Source of the DNA: Phycisphaerales bacterium
Lineage (GTDB): Bacteria; Planctomycetota; Phycisphaerae; Phycisphaerales; UBA1924
Length of the DNA: 7,500 nt
Assembly: GCA_025453375.1 (NCBI GenBank)
Contig: JALOQT010000039.1
Span: forward strand, 1 to 7,500
Direction: 5' to 3'
Shown here: positions 1 to 7,077 of the stretch, in pieces
Layout of the letters: every line of letters starts with the position of its first letter
How positions within the stretch are numbered: position 1 is the first letter of the stretch
Translations under genes and position numbers: made by a program
Notes under the pieces: model-generated
What the model saw: only the letters and a program-made list of their open reading frames with translations
Told to the model about the DNA's origin: nothing
Database searches by the model: none

Positions 1-1
1 G

Positions 2-2071
2 CCCTCAACCCAGGGCCGCATCACCGTCCTGCTCGCCAGCGGCCTCCGCGCCGGCAGCGTCGCGTCCCTCCGCGGCTCGGGTGGGGGCGGGCCGGGCGTC
101 TTGCCCGTCATCGAAGGCGCCGAAGTCCTCGCCCTGGCCCCGCGCGTGCAGCGCGCCGCCAACGTCTCAATCCGAAGCCTCGCCGCCGCACGCCCCGTCC
201 TGCTCACCGGTCAGGATGACGCCGCACAGACCATCAGCATCACCCTGGCCCGCAGCGGCGTCGTCGACGGCGCCTCCACCTCCACCCTGGCGATCTACGC
301 CTTGGACGCCTCCGGCCGCGGTGCCCCCACACAGCGCGACGTCGAACTCGGCCGCGCCACCCACACCTGGGCCCCCGGCCAGCGCGAAGTCACCCTCACC
401 GTCGCCGTCACCGCCGCACGCCCCGCCGCCGCGCCCTCAGCCATCTCTTCCACACCCTCCACCGCCCCCCCCGCCGATTCCGGCGTCCTCATCGCCGAAC
501 TGCTCAGCGACGATGCACTCCCCGCCGACAACCGCGCCGCGCTCCCCCTGCTCACCCGCGAAGTCCTCCGCGTCGGCCTGATCGATGGCCCCTCCAGCAT
601 CGCATCGGGCAACAGCGTCGGCGCCATCGGCGGCAGCCTCCGCCCCGCCCAGTGGGCACGCCTCGCCCTCCGCCCCAGCGATTCCTCACCGATCGAAGTC
701 ACGACCATCGAGCCACTGGCCGTCGACGCCGGCCGCCTCGCCAGCCTTGACGCGCTCTGGATTCTCTCCCCCGACGCGCTGGATGCCGGCGCCTGGCGCC
801 GCATCGCCGCGTGGCACCGCGCCGGCAACCTGCTGATCATCAGCCCACCCGCGGGCCTGACCAATCACACCTGGGCCAGTGCGTCGGTCGGTGCCTCGGC
901 TGGTGCCGCAAGTGGCACCGCCGCCGGCGACGGCGCCCAACCCATGGCCGCCGCCCTCGGCCTGGACCTGAGCCTCCCCCTGACCGCCACCATCGCCCCC
1001 GACGAGCAACCCTGGCGCCTCGCCCTGACCCCACCAACGTCCGACGATCTGGCCGACCTGCTCGCCCCCATCCGCGGCGAGATGGCCGAACTCGTCCGCC
1101 CCGTCGGCCTCACGCGTCTCCTCGCGTCCGATCTCGCCGCGCGGCCACTCACCGCCGAGTCAACCCCCACCGCCCCCCCCGCCTCCGCCGCCTCCGCCGC
1201 CCCTGCGCACAGCGCTCGCGTCCTGCTGGCCACCACCGATGGCCGCCCCGTCGTCACCGCCTGGCGCGCCCGCGCATCGGCAGCGAACGCGCCGAACGCG
1301 ACGCCCTCCTCCAGCCCCGGCATCATCGTCTACCTCAGCTTCGCCCCCGAAGCCTCATGGGCCGACATCGTCGCCAAGCCGTTGATGGTCCCGCTGGTGC
1401 AGGAACTCGTGCGTCAGGGCGTCGGCCTCAGCCGCCCGGGTCGCGCGATCATCGCTGGTGAGGCGATGGGCCTTGCCCGCCGTGCGCCGCAAGGCGCGTC
1501 CAGCCCCGCGACCAGTCCCGCCGCCAGCCCAAGTGCCAACCTGGGCTCCAGCCCCGCCCTCACGCTCCAACCCCTCGACGGCGCCCCCGCCCTGACCCTC
1601 CGCAGCGATGCCGGCCCAACCCGCGCCGGCATTTATCGCCTCGCCAGTGCCAGCACCGCGCCAGACGGGCCAGTGGCCGAGCCATCGCTGCTGGTCGTCA
1701 ACCCCGCCCTGGCTGACACCTCGACGGTTGATCGCCAGCAAGCCACCGCCGCCCTCGCCGCCATCGCCCCGCGCGTCGATGGCCAGGTCGATGCGCCTCT
1801 CGCGGGCATCCGTCTCATCGACGAGCGCGGTCAGGCCCTCGCCGCCGCCGAAGGCCCCGCTTCCGACGCAAGCCCCTCCGCGTCGGCCTCGCCTTCGCCC
1901 GCGCAGCGCCAAGGCGCGCCCATCGGCGCCGGCGTCTCGCTGCTCTGGATCGTCCTGGCCCTGGCCCTGGTTGAGAGTGCCCTGGCCTGGTCCACCGCGC
2001 GTCGCGGCGTCGCATCCGCTGCCCGCGCTGTGCCGGCTCGTTCAGCCCCCACCGGCGGAGGTGCCGCCTAG
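2..2071 (+). CDS. BatA/VWA-family membrane protein, 5'-truncated by the window edge
   Basis: The frame is open from the first bases to a TAG at 2069-2071, giving 689 residues, so the true start is upstream. The TTG at 101 is interior and has no good ribosome site. Residues are counted from base 2. Residues 54-86 form a beta-rich stretch (NVSIRSL...RPVLLTG) like the segment that follows the VWA domain in planctomycete BatA-type proteins. DALPADNRA (171-179) and LRVGLIDG (189-196) lead into an amidotransferase-like Rossmann region, with LWILSPDALDAGAW and NLLIISPP at 252-282. A single membrane helix lies at about 644-662 (SLLWIVLALALVESALAW), followed by an Arg-rich tail, which suggests the bulk is periplasmic. 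There is no cysteine, so amidotransferase catalysis is unlikely. Only one lysine is visible. Ala/Ser/Pro-rich linkers interrupt the fold (about 141-159, 291-312, 385-402, 496-515, 618-637). It overlaps the next gene by one base and is probably its complex partner. The exact function is unknown. Confidence 0.85.
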   Translation, partial: PSTQGRITVLLASGLRAGSVASLRGSGGGGPGVLPVIEGAEVLALAPRVQRAANVSIRSLAAARPVLLTGQDDAAQTISITLARSGVVDGASTSTLAIYALDASGRGAPTQRDVELGRATHTWAPGQREVTLTVAVTAARPAAAPSAISSTPSTAPPADSGVLIAELLSDDALPADNRAALPLLTREVLRVGLIDGPSSIASGNSVGAIGGSLRPAQWARLALRPSDSSPIEVTTIEPLAVDAGRLASLDALWILSPDALDAGAWRRIAAWHRAGNLLIISPPAGLTNHTWASASVGASAGAASGTAAGDGAQPMAAALGLDLSLPLTATIAPDEQPWRLALTPPTSDDLADLLAPIRGEMAELVRPVGLTRLLASDLAARPLTAESTPTAPPASAASAAPAHSARVLLATTDGRPVVTAWRARASAANAPNATPSSSPGIIVYLSFAPEASWADIVAKPLMVPLVQELVRQGVGLSRPGRAIIAGEAMGLARRAPQGASSPATSPAASPSANLGSSPALTLQPLDGAPALTLRSDAGPTRAGIYRLASASTAPDGPVAEPSLLVVNPALADTSTVDRQQATAALAAIAPRVDGQVDAPLAGIRLIDERGQALAAAEGPASDASPSASASPSPAQRQGAPIGAGVSLLWIVLALALVESALAWSTARRGVASAARAVPARSAPTGGGAA
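459..475 (+). repeat. 17-base repeat with C8 tract, copy 1
   Basis: The sequence CCACCGCCCCCCCCGCC occurs here and again at 1167-1183, both times in the same reading frame and both times encoding TAPPA within an Ala/Pro/Ser linker. The C8 run (465-472) is a site where polymerase slippage or a sequencing error would shift the frame. Confidence 0.9.
1167..1183 (+). repeat. 17-base repeat with C8 tract, copy 2
   Basis: This is an exact copy of 459-475, in the same frame, encoding TAPPA. The C8 run is 1173-1180. It merges directly into the short tandem repeat at 1181-1198. Confidence 0.9.
1181..1198 (+). repeat. Tandem 9-base repeat GCCTCCGCC x2
   Basis: Two perfect head-to-tail copies of GCCTCCGCC encode ASA-ASA, followed by a partial third unit (GCCCCTGCG). 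It is an in-frame microsatellite within a low-complexity linker, so gain or loss of a unit would only change the linker length. Confidence 0.85.
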
Positions 2072-2073
2072 TG
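2054..2073 (+). promoter_or_regulatory. Ribosome binding site and GTG start at a TAGTG overlap, within a small hairpin
   Basis: GGAGG at 2057-2061 lies nine bases before the GTG at 2071, which decides the start of the second gene. The stop of the first gene (TAG, 2069-2071) shares its last G with that GTG. GGCGG (2054-2058) can pair with CCGCC (2064-2068) around a five-base loop, burying part of the ribosome site. Ribosomes finishing the upstream gene would open it, so translational coupling is plausible. Confidence 0.7.
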
Positions 2074-4548
2074 CTCGATTGGCTCGTCAAACTCGCCGGC
2101 GCACGCACGCTCGACCCAGAAGCTGTGGGCGTCCGCGTGCAGTTCGCCCACGAACTCTCGCCCACCGTCTGGGTCATCATCATTCTCGCCGCGTTTGGCC
2201 TGGCCCTGCTCAGTTACGGCCGCCTCGCCGCCCCCACCTGGGCACGCCTCACCGGGGCGACGCTCCGTGCCGCCGCCATCGTGCTGATCGCCTTCCTGCT
2301 CACCGGCCCCAAGCTCGTGCAAGTCAGCGAGCGCGTCGAGAAGGACTGGGTCCTGGTCCTGGCCGACCGCTCCGGCTCGATGGCCCTGACCGACGCCGCC
2401 GGCCAACCGACCTCCCCCAGCCAGCCAAGGACGCGCGACGCGCAGCTCCAAGCCGCGCTGGATGCCTCACGCCCCGCCTGGGCCGAGTTGGGCACCCAGC
2501 GTGTTGTCTCGTGGCTGGGCTTTGATGCCGGCGTCTATGACCTGCCGATCCTCCAGGGCACCGCTATCGCCGACCTGGCCAGCGCCCCGCCCGTCGGTCG
2601 CGCGACGGATGTCCTCGGCGCGATCGACGCCGCGCTGGACCGTGCCAGCACCCGCCCCGTCTCGGGCATCGTGCTGCTCACCGACGGACGCTCGACGACC
2701 ACCGCCCGCACCAGCACCGAGGGCACCAGCGCCCTGCTGCGTCGCCTCAGCAGCGAGCGCATCGGCGTCTACGTCCTGCCCCTGGGCAGCCCGACAAGCG
2801 TCGGCGACTTGGCCATCGCGGGCGTCGATGCCCCGCGCGCCGCCTTCGCGGGTGATCGCGTGCCGGTGAATATCAAGGTCCGCCGCAGCGGCCTGGCCGA
2901 CCCGGCCGCGGTGGCCAGCGCCCCCGACGCCACCGTCCAGCTCATCGACGAAGCCACCGGCCGCGTGATGGATGAGCAGCGTGCATCCCTTCGTCGTGAG
3001 GATGGCCAGCCCAATGACGAGGCCCAAGGCCGCGTCACCCTCAGCGGCACGCCCGAGGCCGCCAACTCCTCGCCAGCCTCCGCCCCAGCCGCCTCGGCAA
3101 CCTCGCCCACCACCCGCCGCTGGCGCGTGCGCGTCCTGCCACTGGATGGCGAAACTGAACTGCGCAACAACGAGCAGACCCTCGCAATCGATCTGGTCGA
3201 TCGCCCGCTGCGTCTGCTCTATCTCGACGGCTATCCACGCTGGGAATATCGCTTCCTGAAAAACGTCCTCGCCCGCGAGCGCTCGCTGACGTTCGTCGCC
3301 ACACTCCTCAGCCCCGGCCGTCGCTTCATCAGCGAAGGCGCCGAAGAGGTCTTCGCGATGCCCACGACCGATGCGGATTGGGACCGCTTCGATGTCTTCA
3401 TGCTGGGTGATTTGCAGGCCAACGTCTTCACGCCCGAACAGCTCGCCCAGGTCCGCCGGCGCGTCGCCACCGGCGGCGCCGGGCTGGTCTGGATCGCCGG
3501 CGAGGCCGGCGTGCCCCAGGCCTTCGTCGGCACCCCGCTGGCCGACTTGCTGCCGATCGTCGCCCGCAGCGAAGCGCCGGAAATCTGGAACCAGGATGTC
3601 GTCATGCGGCCGACGCCCTTGGCCCAGCAGTTGGGCGTGCTGCGCCTTGCCGCGCCGGGCGTGGCTGATGGCTGGCCCGCCGAACTCTCCGACCCGTCCA
3701 GCGGCTGGTCGCGCCTGCGCTGGGCCCAGCGCCTCACCGCCGACCGCCTCAAGCCCGCCGCCGAAGTCCTCGCCACCGCCGAGCCGACCGAGGGCGCGAC
3801 TGGCGCGCAAGCCTCACCCCTGGTCGTGACGATGCGCTACGGCGCCGGCCGCATCGTCTATATCGCGACAGACGAGGTCTGGCGCTTTCGCTATGGCCGG
3901 GGTGAGGAATACGTCGAGCGGTTCTATCTGCAACTCATCCGCCTGCTGGGGCGAGAGTCTGTCTCGCGCTCCGGCCGCGCCGCGGTGTTGGAAGTCATCC
4001 CGCCGCGCGTGCAGATCGGCCAGGCGGCCCGCGTTCGCGTCGAACTGGTCGACCAATCCCTGACCGAAGCCGGCGGCACCGGCCCGGGCACCTCCATGCG
4101 CGTCCGCATCGCCCCCGAGCCAGCAGCCGATGGCAGCAGTGGGGGTGGTGGGGCGGAGGTGACCCTCCGCAGCGAAGGCCCGGGCAGCCGCGTCTTCGTC
4201 GGCGCCTGGGTGCCCAGCACACCGGGTCGCTTCGGGGCTCAAGCCATCGCGACGATCCTCGACGGGCAGGACGTCCGCGCGCAGGTCGAGGCGTTTGACG
4301 CCAGCGACGAACTCCGCCGCCCCGAGGCCGACCACACCTTTCTGGAGATGGTCGCCCGCCAGTCCGGCGGGGCCGTGCTCAAGGAGGCGGACCTTGCGCG
4401 CCTCGGCTCGATCCTGCCGCGCCGCGAAGTCCGCGTCGTGTCGCCCAGCAAGGAAGAAACCTTGTGGGACCGATCAATCTGGCTGCTGCTGCTGGCCGGG
4501 CTGGTGGGTGCCGAGTGGGTGCTGCGGCGGCTGACGCGGCTTACCTAA
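2071..4548 (+). CDS. Membrane VWA-domain protein with Cys-less amidotransferase-like region
   Basis: This 825-residue protein starts at GTG, set by GGAGG nine bases upstream. Membrane helices lie at about 31-50 and 64-80, joined by an Arg-bearing loop (R51, R59, R66). That puts the loop in the cytoplasm and the rest in the periplasm by the positive-inside rule. A VWA domain (about 92-240) has a complete MIDAS: DRSGS (D99, S101, S103), T179 in GRATD, and D205 in LLTDG. A beta-rich segment follows (about 245-375). Next is an amidotransferase-like region, with RLLYLDGYPRWEYRFL at 381-396, DVFMLGD at 441-447, GGAGLVWIAG at 468-477 and DEVWRFRYGRGEEY at 601-614. It has no cysteine nucleophile. A beta-rich part leads to a last helix (about 802-817) and the tail EWVLRRLTRL. 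The family belongs to MoxR/BatA-type clusters. It probably binds a partner protein through a metal ion, and the partner is not known. A 'glutamine amidotransferase' label would be misleading. Confidence 0.93.
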   Translation: MLDWLVKLAGARTLDPEAVGVRVQFAHELSPTVWVIIILAAFGLALLSYGRLAAPTWARLTGATLRAAAIVLIAFLLTGPKLVQVSERVEKDWVLVLADRSGSMALTDAAGQPTSPSQPRTRDAQLQAALDASRPAWAELGTQRVVSWLGFDAGVYDLPILQGTAIADLASAPPVGRATDVLGAIDAALDRASTRPVSGIVLLTDGRSTTTARTSTEGTSALLRRLSSERIGVYVLPLGSPTSVGDLAIAGVDAPRAAFAGDRVPVNIKVRRSGLADPAAVASAPDATVQLIDEATGRVMDEQRASLRREDGQPNDEAQGRVTLSGTPEAANSSPASAPAASATSPTTRRWRVRVLPLDGETELRNNEQTLAIDLVDRPLRLLYLDGYPRWEYRFLKNVLARERSLTFVATLLSPGRRFISEGAEEVFAMPTTDADWDRFDVFMLGDLQANVFTPEQLAQVRRRVATGGAGLVWIAGEAGVPQAFVGTPLADLLPIVARSEAPEIWNQDVVMRPTPLAQQLGVLRLAAPGVADGWPAELSDPSSGWSRLRWAQRLTADRLKPAAEVLATAEPTEGATGAQASPLVVTMRYGAGRIVYIATDEVWRFRYGRGEEYVERFYLQLIRLLGRESVSRSGRAAVLEVIPPRVQIGQAARVRVELVDQSLTEAGGTGPGTSMRVRIAPEPAADGSSGGGGAEVTLRSEGPGSRVFVGAWVPSTPGRFGAQAIATILDGQDVRAQVEAFDASDELRRPEADHTFLEMVARQSGGAVLKEADLARLGSILPRREVRVVSPSKEETLWDRSIWLLLLAGLVGAEWVLRRLTRLT

Positions 4549-4602
4549 GGGTGTTGATCTCTGAGTTTCGACTGCTGGGCGTGTGATCCAAATAGAATGC
4601 TA

Positions 4603-4620
4603 ACAGACTATCCACAGACT
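4603..4620 (+). repeat. Direct repeat ACAGACT-N4-ACAGACT, 11-base period
   Basis: ACAGACT at 4603-4609 recurs at 4614-4620, one helical turn apart. The last base of the second copy is the first T of a TTGACG -35 box. Pairs of direct half-sites with an 11-base period beside the -35 are typical of OmpR/PhoB-family response regulators, so this could be an activator site. No regulator is encoded in the window. Confidence 0.5.
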
Positions 4621-4648
4621 TGACGTCGCCAAGACGCCGTGGTAGGTT
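4620..4648 (+). promoter_or_regulatory. Candidate sigma70-type promoter for the secretion pair
   Basis: TTGACG (4620-4625) is five of six to the -35 consensus. It lies 17 bases before TAGGTT (4643-4648), which is only three of six to the -10. A weak -10 is what one would expect if the ACAGACT repeats bind an activator. The RNA would begin near 4655, leaving a leader of about 180 bases. An alternative -10, TAGAAT (4593-4598, five of six), has no convincing -35. The gap also shows a local drop in GC, and I see no clear terminator for the upstream pair. Confidence 0.4.
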
Positions 4649-4818
4649 CTCGGGCCCGGGGCGGTCGCCCTTGGGAGAAGTCTCGGTCTGAAAGTGGATC
4701 GAAAGCCAAACATCGTCCGATAGCCGTGCCCATTCGCAGAAGTCTATTGGTGCGATGATGGCCATTGGTGACGCTCGCGGATCGCTCGGCGGCGGGTTTG
4801 GTCGGGTTGATTGCTACT

Positions 4819-4827
4819 GAGGAAGGA
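4819..4827 (+). promoter_or_regulatory. Ribosome binding site of the TpsB gene
   Basis: The purine run GAGGAAGGA contains AGGA (nine bases from the ATG) and AAGGA (five bases from it). It fixes the ATG at 4833 as the start rather than the earlier TTG and GTG codons in the gap. Confidence 0.85.
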
Positions 4828-4832
4828 CGTTC

Positions 4833-6926
4833 ATGCACACGTTGCTGTCAAGCGTTGAGGTCTTCGGCGGGGCTCGGGTTCGTTTGGCCGCGGCGGTCAT
4901 GCTGCTGGCCGGCACGACGGGCGCGTTTGCGTCGTCCCAGCCCGGTGACAAGCTGAACCTGCAGGACCTCAATGTTCCGATCCAGGCCCAGCGTGTCGAG
5001 ACCGTGCGTGCGACCGAGGAGGCCCAGGCGGCGGCGCCGGTCTCGCCGATTGATCGCTCGGCCCGGCGCACGTTCCCGATTACGAGCTTTGAGCTGCGGT
5101 ATGCCGAGGCGAGCAAGGGCATCCCGCGCTTGCCGCAGTTGCCCGATGTGGTGGCCAAGAGCGTGGCGAAGCTCGGTCGCCTGGCCGATGGCACGTTCGT
5201 TGCGCGGCGCGATGGTGGCGAGCCGATCGATCTGCGCGTCGGTGACTTCCTGGCGCCAAGCGCCGTGAACTTTGACGCCGGGCCGACGGCGGACCTGAGC
5301 GATGGTGGCGCGATTGCTGCCGTCACGTCGGCGATTGCCGAGGAGTTCAAGCGTCGCGGGTTCATCGGGGTGTTTGTGACGCCGATCGTCGGCGGGCCCG
5401 ATGGCAGCGGCGCGTCATTCGATGGCGAGGTCAGCGACACGCTGACGGACATTCGCCAGCCTGCGGGGCGGACGAGCCTGCGGCTGGAGGTCTTCGTCGC
5501 GCCGGTGGGCGAGGTTCGCTCGCTGGCGGCGGGTGATCGCGTGCCGAACGATCAGCGTCTCAACAGCCCGGTTCACGAGGCGATTCGCCGGGGCAGCCCG
5601 GTCAAGGCCGGGGCGTTCATCGATAAGAACAAGCTGGATGAATACACGATCTTCAAGGGCCGGCACCCGGGCCGCCGGGTGGACGTCGGCGTCGGGCCGG
5701 GCACGGCGCAGGGTGATCTGACGCTGGACTATCTCGTGACGGAGGCCAAGCCCTGGCAGTTCATCCTGCAGGCCAGCAACACGGGCACGCGCCAGACTGA
5801 CACGTGGCGTTATCGCCTGGGCTTCCAGCACACGCAGTTGACCGGGCGTGATGACATCCTGCGGGTGGACTACCTCACCGCGGGGTTCAATGACGCGCAC
5901 GCGGTGGTGGTGAGCTATGACTTCCCGCTGTGGTCGGATCGGCTGCGTCTGCGGCCGTACGTCAACTACAGCCGGTACACCGCTGGTGACGTCGGCTCGG
6001 GGCAGGATTTCCGCGGCGAGGCGTGGACGGCCGGCGCCGAACTGGCGTGGAACTTCTGGCAGAAGCGCGAGTGGTTCCTCGATGCGATCGCCGGGGCGCG
6101 GTATGAGAACATCCGCACCAAGAACACCACGCTGGGCAGCAGCGGGCAGGCCGGGTTCTTCATCCCGGGCGTGGGCGTACGGCTTGAGCGGTACAACGAG
6201 AAGTGGTCGACCAACGCCCAGGCGATGGTCGAGTTCAACGCCAGCGACTGGGGCAACACGCCCAACTCCGCAGGCCTGGCCCCGCTGGGTCGCTTCGCGG
6301 CAGATGATGACTTCCAGACGTTCCGGGCGAGTGTTGATCAGTCGTTCTTCATCGAGCCGCTGTTCTTCAGCGACGCGTTCTCAGGCAAGGGCCTGGCGCC
6401 GGGGCAGAACTGGCAGCCGGGGATGACGCTGGCGCACGAGATTTTCGTCTCCGGCAAGTTCTTCACGAGCATGGATCAGCGGCTGATCCCGAACTTCCAG
6501 GAAGTCCAGGGCGGGTTCTTCACCGTCCGCGGCTATCCGGAGAACTTCGTGGCTGGCGACCGGTCATACGCCTTCACGGGCGAGTATCGCCTGCACCTGT
6601 CGCGGTTGCTGGGGATCGACCCCGAGCCGGCGACGGCGTTTGGCAAGCCCTTCCGCTATCGCCCGCAGGAGGCGTTTGGGTATCAGGACTGGGGCCTGAT
6701 CCTGCGCGGGTTCCTGGATGCGGCGCGGGTGGAGCAGAGCGAGCGCCTGCCGTTTGAAGAGGATGAGACGCTCGTCGGTGCGGGCATCGGCGCCGAGGTG
6801 CAGTTGTATCGCAATATCAATGCCCGGCTGGACGTCGGCTTCCCGCTCAAGGACGTCGAGGCCAACGGGCGGACGATCGGCTCGGGCGATGTGCGGCTGC
6901 ACTTCATCATCACGGCGCTGTTCTAA
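4833..6926 (+). CDS. Two-partner secretion outer-membrane transporter, TpsB (ShlB/FhaC/HecB family)
   Basis: This is the outer-membrane pore that exports and folds its partner TpsA (type Vb secretion). It has 697 residues, longer than the roughly 550-600 usual for FhaC-type proteins. A signal peptide spans residues 1-33, with core LAAAVMLLAG and cleavage after AFA. A linker (34-80) may supply the plug helix. POTRA 1 (about 81-235) opens with FPITSFELRYAE and closes with AIAEEFKRRGFIGVFVTP and TSLRLEVFVAPVGEVRSL. A loop of about 50 residues separates its first strand from its helix. POTRA 2 (about 240-306) is canonical: NSPVHEAIRRGSPVKAG, then LDEYTIFKGRHPGRRVDV and LTLDYLVTEAKPW. The barrel (about 307-697) starts at FILQASNTGT, carries the family's VRGY loop-6 motif at 565-568, and ends in VRLHFIITALF with the terminal Phe of the BAM signal. 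The adjacent TpsA gene is the likely substrate. It contains no cysteine. Confidence 0.95.
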   Translation: MHTLLSSVEVFGGARVRLAAAVMLLAGTTGAFASSQPGDKLNLQDLNVPIQAQRVETVRATEEAQAAAPVSPIDRSARRTFPITSFELRYAEASKGIPRLPQLPDVVAKSVAKLGRLADGTFVARRDGGEPIDLRVGDFLAPSAVNFDAGPTADLSDGGAIAAVTSAIAEEFKRRGFIGVFVTPIVGGPDGSGASFDGEVSDTLTDIRQPAGRTSLRLEVFVAPVGEVRSLAAGDRVPNDQRLNSPVHEAIRRGSPVKAGAFIDKNKLDEYTIFKGRHPGRRVDVGVGPGTAQGDLTLDYLVTEAKPWQFILQASNTGTRQTDTWRYRLGFQHTQLTGRDDILRVDYLTAGFNDAHAVVVSYDFPLWSDRLRLRPYVNYSRYTAGDVGSGQDFRGEAWTAGAELAWNFWQKREWFLDAIAGARYENIRTKNTTLGSSGQAGFFIPGVGVRLERYNEKWSTNAQAMVEFNASDWGNTPNSAGLAPLGRFAADDDFQTFRASVDQSFFIEPLFFSDAFSGKGLAPGQNWQPGMTLAHEIFVSGKFFTSMDQRLIPNFQEVQGGFFTVRGYPENFVAGDRSYAFTGEYRLHLSRLLGIDPEPATAFGKPFRYRPQEAFGYQDWGLILRGFLDAARVEQSERLPFEEDETLVGAGIGAEVQLYRNINARLDVGFPLKDVEANGRTIGSGDVRLHFIITALF

Positions 6927-6934
6927 GGCGTGAT

Positions 6935-7010
6935 GGGTGGGCAGGCCAGGCCCGGCGGGGGCGGGATCGGTTGTCGGGGGTGTTGGTGTGAGACGGTGTT
7001 GTGTCGGTGT
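6935..7010 (+). other. G/GT-rich spacer between TpsB and TpsA genes
   Basis: This is part of the 151-base spacer (6927-7077). It has G runs at 6935-6937, 6939-6941, 6957-6961, 6963-6965 and 6976-6980, enough for a possible G-quadruplex on the + strand though with long loops. GGTGT then occurs four times (6979, 6985, 6995, 7006). A weak GGGC/GCCC stem lies at 6939-6953. There is no T-run terminator and no convincing promoter, so read-through from TpsB into TpsA is the simplest reading. Confidence 0.45.
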
Positions 7011-7050
7011 GATGGACTGAGGATCAAACCACATTCCGAGGCGCAGGACG

Positions 7051-7069
7051 CTTCGGGTTTTCGCGAAGG
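7051..7069 (+). promoter_or_regulatory. TpsA ribosome binding site within a small hairpin
   Basis: GAAGG (7065-7069) lies eight bases before the ATG at 7078 and sets that start. CTTCG (7051-7055) can pair with CGAAG (7064-7068) across an eight-base loop, so the site may be partly masked. This could hold TpsA translation down relative to TpsB. The stem is only five pairs, so the claim is tentative. Confidence 0.45.
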
Positions 7070-7077
7070 TGTGCACT

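Noticed and set aside
81..581. Plus-strand 166-codon frame rich in Pro/Ser/Ala
   Set aside because: It is a shifted frame of the first gene. Its Pro/Ser repeats are the read-out of GCC/CCC codons one base off.
1608..2525. Plus-strand 305-codon frame spanning the junction of the first two genes
   Set aside because: It overlaps two well-supported genes in another frame and gives an Arg/Pro-rich product without domain features.
2467..3810. Long minus-strand open frame of 447 codons
   Set aside because: It lies entirely within the VWA gene, is a by-product of the GC-rich codon pattern, has a low-complexity Gly/Ala-rich product and shows no family motif.
4651..4680. CGGGCCCG palindrome and GGGC-GGTC-GCCC stem as a terminator of the upstream pair
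   Set aside because: The stem is only four to five pairs, is not followed by a T run and lies about 100 bases past the stop. It cannot be called an intrinsic terminator.
4745..4771. ATTGGTG direct repeat and ATGGCCAT palindrome in the leader
   Set aside because: The repeats are seven bases with 11 bases between them and the palindrome is eight bases, close to what chance gives here. There is no adjacent promoter element.
4541..4838. Minus-strand small frames (74 and 76 codons) in the gap
   Set aside because: They overlap each other and the promoter region, lack good ribosome sites, and their products match nothing I recognise. A small gene cannot be fully excluded, but nothing supports one.
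4765..4956. Plus-strand 63-codon frame starting at TTG 4765
   Set aside because: It has no ribosome site, overlaps the TpsB start in another frame and has no recognisable product.
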